A stretch of DNA of 8,890 bases, taken from assembly GCA_031278845.1 (NCBI GenBank), contig JAITJQ010000022.1, positions 1 to 8,890 on the forward strand, read 5' to 3'. Each line of letters opens with the position of its first letter. The first letter of the stretch is position 1. The notes under the pieces were generated by a model. It ran no database searches. It saw only the letters and a list, made by a program, of their open reading frames with translations, and had not been told where the DNA came from. Below are positions 5,762 to 8,890 of this stretch, piece by piece. The stretch is from Puniceicoccales bacterium (GTDB lineage Bacteria > Verrucomicrobiota > Verrucomicrobiia > Opitutales > LL51). Both the position numbers and the translations under genes were made by a program.

Positions 5762-5770
5762 GAGTTGCAT
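5747..5770 (+). promoter_or_regulatory. Direct repeat TTGCAT bracketing the -10 (possible operator)
   Basis: TTGCAT occurs at 5747-5752 and again at 5765-5770, 18 bases apart, on either side of the candidate -10. The geometry would suit a repressor, but this is inference from position alone. Confidence 0.3.
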
Positions 5771-5780
5771 CGTAGGGTGC

Positions 5781-5786
5781 AGGTGA
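5781..5786 (+). promoter_or_regulatory. Ribosome binding site for the RodZ-like gene
   Basis: AGGTGA lies 10 bases before the ATG at 5797 and decides that start. It is one of the few clear Shine-Dalgarno sequences in the window. Confidence 0.6.
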
Positions 5787-5796
5787 TGCATGTCAT

Positions 5797-6564
5797 ATGA
5801 GTGAAAATCTGAGGAGTTTATTTGCCGAAGCGCGCCAGAAAAAAGGGCTTTCGCTGGAAGAGATAGCGGAGGCGATACACATCAAAGCGGAATATTTGGA
5901 GGCGATTGAGAATGAGCGGTTTGATTTCAATCTGCCGGATATTTATCGGCGTGGGTTCTATGGGTCCTATGTGGAATTCCTAGGTTTAAACCGGGAGGAA
6001 ATGATGGCTAAATGCCCCATTAAACCTTTTGAAACTCTAGAATCTTCCCGGAAACGTCGGGAAATGGTGTCACAGGTCGCCAAAAAGACGCAGGAGGTAA
6101 ACCTCGATCAGGTGAAAACTTCCTTTTCGGACGACGTGGATGGAGTAGGGGGATTGCCGGAAGAATCTCAATCCCTTGCTAAGGATCGAGTCACGGCCAT
6201 GAAAACAGCGGGTATTGTTGGGGGAACTATTTTGTTTGTTTCATTGCTATTATACCTGGTTATTGGTATTATTGCCCGTCCTCATTCGTCATCCATTGAG
6301 GTGGCGCAGTCGGAGCGTACGAACGAACCCGTTGAAAAAAAGATCACCATACGGGCTAGCGGAGATGTCAAAGTGATGGTACGTTCAGAGGAGGACAAGA
6401 CGAAACTATTTTCGGGGACGGTACAGAAGAGCGGCGAACAGATTATTACCTATAAAGTACCGATTCAGATTTTTTTTGATCGGGGAGAGTTTTTGGTCAT
6501 TGAATTAGCCAATGGAGAGTTGCTCCATCCTGATTCGGGACGCGGAGGCATTCAAATAAAATAA
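5797..6564 (+). CDS. RodZ-like helix-turn-helix, single-pass membrane protein
   Basis: Residues 4-75 form a RodZ-type helix-turn-helix (HTH_25 family): LRSLFAEARQKKGLSLEEIA, then YLEAIENERFDF and RRGFYGSYVEFLGL, all typical. A charged, probably disordered linker (about 76-135) leads to one hydrophobic span (about 139-160, GIVGGTILFVSLLLYLVIGI). Residues 181-255 resemble the beta-rich C-terminal domain of RodZ (DUF4115-like), with a GDVKVMVRSEEDKTKLFSG stretch. The order predicts a cytoplasmic HTH and an exported C-terminal domain. RodZ links MreB filaments to the cell-wall elongation machinery in known species; that this protein does so is inference, because no mreB or rod gene is nearby. A ribosome site (AGGTGA) supports the start. 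It is the first gene of a rightward run, 39 bases before the GldG-like gene. It could instead be an HTH membrane regulator of that run. Confidence 0.82.
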   Translation: MSENLRSLFAEARQKKGLSLEEIAEAIHIKAEYLEAIENERFDFNLPDIYRRGFYGSYVEFLGLNREEMMAKCPIKPFETLESSRKRREMVSQVAKKTQEVNLDQVKTSFSDDVDGVGGLPEESQSLAKDRVTAMKTAGIVGGTILFVSLLLYLVIGIIARPHSSSIEVAQSERTNEPVEKKITIRASGDVKVMVRSEEDKTKLFSGTVQKSGEQIITYKVPIQIFFDRGEFLVIELANGELLHPDSGRGGIQIK

Positions 6565-6603
6565 ATCTTCAAAAGTTTTAGAATCTACCTAAGTTCCCTA
6601 ATT

Positions 6604-8046
6604 ATGCCTGAAGATTTTAAGTGGGTACGTAAAATTAAATTGCTAAACAAAATGCTGGGGATCGTTATTATTTTGCTCGTTGTTACGGCGATTAATATAT
6701 TTTCCACGCGCCATTTTATCCGTTTCGATTGTCAAAAAAAGCACAATTTTGCCCTCGAAGAATTTTCGCTCAATGTGCTCAATATTTTAGAAGATCCCGT
6801 CGAGATTTATCTTTTCTACGGTCGGTCACAGGACGATACCATGCCCTTTTTTGTGAATGATTTGCGTAATTTGTTGAAGGAGTACAAGCATGCGGCATCC
6901 CAGTGGATCAAGGTGAAGTTCATCGATACGGTACAACAGCAACGCATGGCCGAGGAACTATCCCTACGTTTTGGAGCGGTTACAAGCAACAGTATTGTGA
7001 TTTCAAGTCGGGAGCATTTTCGCATTATCCCTGCCTTCGAGCTCTATGAATTTAAGGATGGCGTTGTTTCCGGCTTTAAAGGGGAGCGGATTATTTCCGA
7101 TGAAATTTTGAAACTTTCCAATCGCGAGACGAAAAAGGTACTCTTTTCGGTGGGCCATGGCGAGATCGATATCGATAGCATACACCCGCTCTACGGCAGT
7201 TCTAGCGTCAAGGAGCTCCTTCGGCAAAATGGTTATCGGGTTGAAAAAGTAAAATTGACGGAAAAGATTGACGATAGCAATGTGCGGCTACTCGTCATTG
7301 CCGGAGCCCAAACGAACTTTGCGGAAAAAGAGATTCAAGTTTTGCGGAATTTTTTGAAGCGGGATGGGCGCATTTTGATCCTACTGTCGCCGCCGAGGAT
7401 ATGTGATTTAGGGGATTTATTTTTCGACTGGGGGATTTTAGCCGACGATATGTTGATCATCGGCAACAACGACCATTTGGGCCTTTCCGGGGAACATATG
7501 ATCGATAATTTTGTGGAGCATCCGATCACGCAACCCATGTTGAGCATGCAATTGGTGGCGTTATTTGGACTATGTCAGCCGGTCCGCCTCGATATCGGCG
7601 CTCCGGTGAAGCAGTACAAAGCGGTCCCCCTATTTTCTTCGGGGGAAAAAACATTTGCGAAACTCGATTATTTGCAGCGCAAGCCGCAGTACAATCCTGC
7701 GGAGGATTTAGTGGGTCCCGTTTCGGTAGCCGTTTTATCGGAGCACATGATCGACGAAAAAACTCCCGGGACGCAGGGAAAATTACTGGTTGTAGGGAGT
7801 GCGGATTTCATCAATAACAATCGTTTCTGTGTTTTAGGGAACAAAATTTTATTCAATTCGGTGGCAACGTGGCTACTGGAGGGGACGGATCTCTTATCGA
7901 ATTCTGTCCAAATACGTCCTATGGAAAACTATAAAATTACCCTATCCAGGGCGGAGTTATTTAAAATCGGAATGATTTTACTTTTGATTCCGTTTTGCAT
8001 TTTGCTATTTGGCCATTTAGTCGCCTATATCCGGAGAAATATGTGA
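6604..8046 (+). CDS. GldG-family auxiliary protein of an ABC-2/gliding-type transport complex
   Basis: This protein matches the GldG / ABC_transp_aux family, the membrane-anchored partner of ABC-2-type permeases such as the gliding GldAFG system. A hydrophobic span at 17-34 is followed by an extracytoplasmic region (about 45-445) and a second span at 454-475 with a short basic tail (RRNM). Family signs are the GHGE motif at 184-187 (VLFSVGHGEID), DGRILILLSPP (254-264) and the VVGSADFINNNRF stretch (396-408). At 480 residues it is in the usual range. The ATG at 6604 lacks a strong ribosome site, but it sets the first membrane span at a normal position. The stop codon TGA overlaps the start of the DUF4340-like gene by one base. 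The ATPase and ABC-2 permease that normally precede it are absent here; a RodZ-like gene takes that place. Function in gliding is not implied. Confidence 0.85.
   Translation: MPEDFKWVRKIKLLNKMLGIVIILLVVTAINIFSTRHFIRFDCQKKHNFALEEFSLNVLNILEDPVEIYLFYGRSQDDTMPFFVNDLRNLLKEYKHAASQWIKVKFIDTVQQQRMAEELSLRFGAVTSNSIVISSREHFRIIPAFELYEFKDGVVSGFKGERIISDEILKLSNRETKKVLFSVGHGEIDIDSIHPLYGSSSVKELLRQNGYRVEKVKLTEKIDDSNVRLLVIAGAQTNFAEKEIQVLRNFLKRDGRILILLSPPRICDLGDLFFDWGILADDMLIIGNNDHLGLSGEHMIDNFVEHPITQPMLSMQLVALFGLCQPVRLDIGAPVKQYKAVPLFSSGEKTFAKLDYLQRKPQYNPAEDLVGPVSVAVLSEHMIDEKTPGTQGKLLVVGSADFINNNRFCVLGNKILFNSVATWLLEGTDLLSNSVQIRPMENYKITLSRAELFKIGMILLLIPFCILLFGHLVAYIRRNM
8033..8036 (+). promoter_or_regulatory. Ribosome binding site for the DUF4340-like gene
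   Basis: GGAG lies 9 bases before the ATG at 8046, inside the last codons of the GldG-like gene. It supports the overlapping start. Confidence 0.6.
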
Positions 8047-8890
8047 TGAAATGGGTATATACTTTGGTTTTAATTTTTGTTATTTTGATATTATGCGTGT
8101 TCCACTGGCGATTATTTCGCGTAGCGGATCCCGATGAAGTGGGAAAATTATCCCCTAACGCTTTGGGATTGGAGCAAAAGATTCGTAAAATTTACATTAT
8201 ATTTCAAGATGAGCGCATTGAAGTAGAGAAAAAGGATCATAATGGTTGGCAATTGACGGAACATTTTCATTGGGCAGTCAATCCATTTGCAGTGAAAGAA
8301 TTTTTTCAGGCATTTTCAGAGGAAAAGGTTTTACCCGAGCATACGACGATCATTTTAGAACGGAAAGATGGGACTCAAATGGTATTTAGCGATACCGGAG
8401 ATGATGATCATTTTTGCGAAACGGCATTGATGCGTATTTTAAAACAGGGCGTTCGTTTTTGGTGTGAGCGGAGTTTGTGTCCACTAAAACTCTGGGAGAT
8501 TTGTCAATTGGATCTCATTTTTCATCAGGCGCAGCAGAAGTTTTCCCTTGTCAAAAAAGGAAATCGCTGGGAATTTTCCAGTCCCGTTGCCATTGAGGCC
8601 GATGATACGGAGGTGGAGAAATTTTTAGGACGCATTATTGCTTGGGAAGTTTTTCCGTTTAGGGATAAGAATTTGCGAAGGAGCAGCTACAAGACCGCGG
8701 AGGAAAAGAATCCTGAAATAACGATGACCATTTGCGATACCCGTCAGCAACAACTGAGTATTCATTTAAAAAAGAGAGTTTTTGATTCCATTTCCAAAAT
8801 GGATGTGTATTTGGGGTACCTTTCGGGAAGCGAAGCCTATTTTTTTGTTCCACTGGACGATGTATTTGACCATCCTTTACAGTCTTTATG
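8046..8890 (+). CDS. DUF4340-like membrane-anchored protein (partial, runs off window end)
   Basis: An open frame of 281 complete codons continues past the window end without a stop. It begins MKWVYTLVLIFVILILCVFHW, one membrane span or signal anchor (4-20), and the rest is predicted to lie outside the membrane. Two segments show the DUF4340 repeat pattern of a beta hairpin, a W-x-[FL] strand and a helix: about 46-92 (NGWQL, then VNPFAVKEFFQAF) and about 165-203 (NRWEF, then ADDTEVEKFLGRI). DUF4340 proteins are commonly encoded directly after GldG-family genes, and the function of the domain is not established. Its ATG overlaps the GldG-like stop (TGATG), and GGAG at 8033-8036 is a good ribosome site, so the two genes are almost certainly coupled. 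The remaining length and C-terminus cannot be judged. Confidence 0.82.
   Translation, partial: MKWVYTLVLIFVILILCVFHWRLFRVADPDEVGKLSPNALGLEQKIRKIYIIFQDERIEVEKKDHNGWQLTEHFHWAVNPFAVKEFFQAFSEEKVLPEHTTIILERKDGTQMVFSDTGDDDHFCETALMRILKQGVRFWCERSLCPLKLWEICQLDLIFHQAQQKFSLVKKGNRWEFSSPVAIEADDTEVEKFLGRIIAWEVFPFRDKNLRRSSYKTAEEKNPEITMTICDTRQQQLSIHLKKRVFDSISKMDVYLGYLSGSEAYFFVPLDDVFDHPLQSL

Larger units (their letters stand above)
5536..5796. other. AT-rich intergenic region with several small dyads
   Basis: No gene is supported in these 261 bases. There is no strong terminator for the ABC gene: the region begins with an A-rich stretch. Two spaced inverted repeats are visible: tttgtca (5562-5568) with tgacaaa (5587-5593), and gcgtcat (5670-5676) with atgacgc (5702-5708). 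Perfect TTGACA hexamers occur at 5586-5591 and 5630-5635, but neither has a good -10 at the right spacing; the second has tatgcc after 18 bases. The cluster A-C repeat family is absent here, unlike the other long gaps. Confidence 0.6.

Noticed and set aside
5408..5791. Leftward 127-codon open frame across the ABC gene end and the intergenic region
   Set aside because: About a third of it is antisense to the ABC ATPase gene, and the composition is AT-driven; no motif, no ribosome site and no conserved look.
1..8890. tRNA, rRNA, phage, defence or toxin-antitoxin genes
   Set aside because: No sequence with cloverleaf or rRNA features, and no such protein families, was seen in any frame.

Overview
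The window looks like a chromosomal segment of a bacterium from the PVC group, most likely Verrucomicrobia (Opitutae-like). The grounds are family-level: a very long GreA-type factor resembling the extended GreA of Chlamydiae, a GldG / DUF4340 gene pair, and a RodZ-like protein. This is inference from protein recognition; no 16S or database comparison was possible. The genes look moderately AT-rich. Three intergenic regions hold strikingly GC-rich palindromic sequence, so base composition alternates sharply along the window.

Layout: bases 1-268 are a palindrome-rich repeat cluster (A) that opens with a tandem 60-base unit. A 630-codon GreA/GreB-family gene runs leftward (269-2161), with a possible promoter just upstream. 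Bases 2241-2535 hold a second repeat cluster (B) in the divergent gap before gatC. gatC and gatA (2599-4351) form a tight two-gene operon for two of the three subunits of the tRNA-dependent amidotransferase; gatB is not here. A third cluster (C, 4349-4614) begins on the gatA stop codon. Next is a lone oligopeptide-type ABC ATPase (to 5535), then a 261-base AT-rich intergenic region with a plausible promoter. A rightward envelope-related run follows: a RodZ-like HTH/membrane protein (5797-6564), a GldG-family auxiliary transport protein (6604-8046) and a DUF4340-like membrane-anchored protein that starts in the GldG stop codon and runs off the window end.

The genes are mostly housekeeping or envelope functions: transcript-cleavage/elongation control, Gln-tRNA/Asn-tRNA charging, peptide transport energising, and a membrane complex of gliding/ABC-2 type that lacks its expected permease and ATPase here. 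No phage, plasmid, CRISPR, toxin or defence module was seen. The most interesting structure is the intergenic palindrome mosaic. B and C are collinear inverted copies flanking gatCA. A and C are direct copies of an overlapping part. One hairpin keeps its base and flanks while both arms of its upper stem differ together between copies, which points to a structured, possibly mobile, repeat family.
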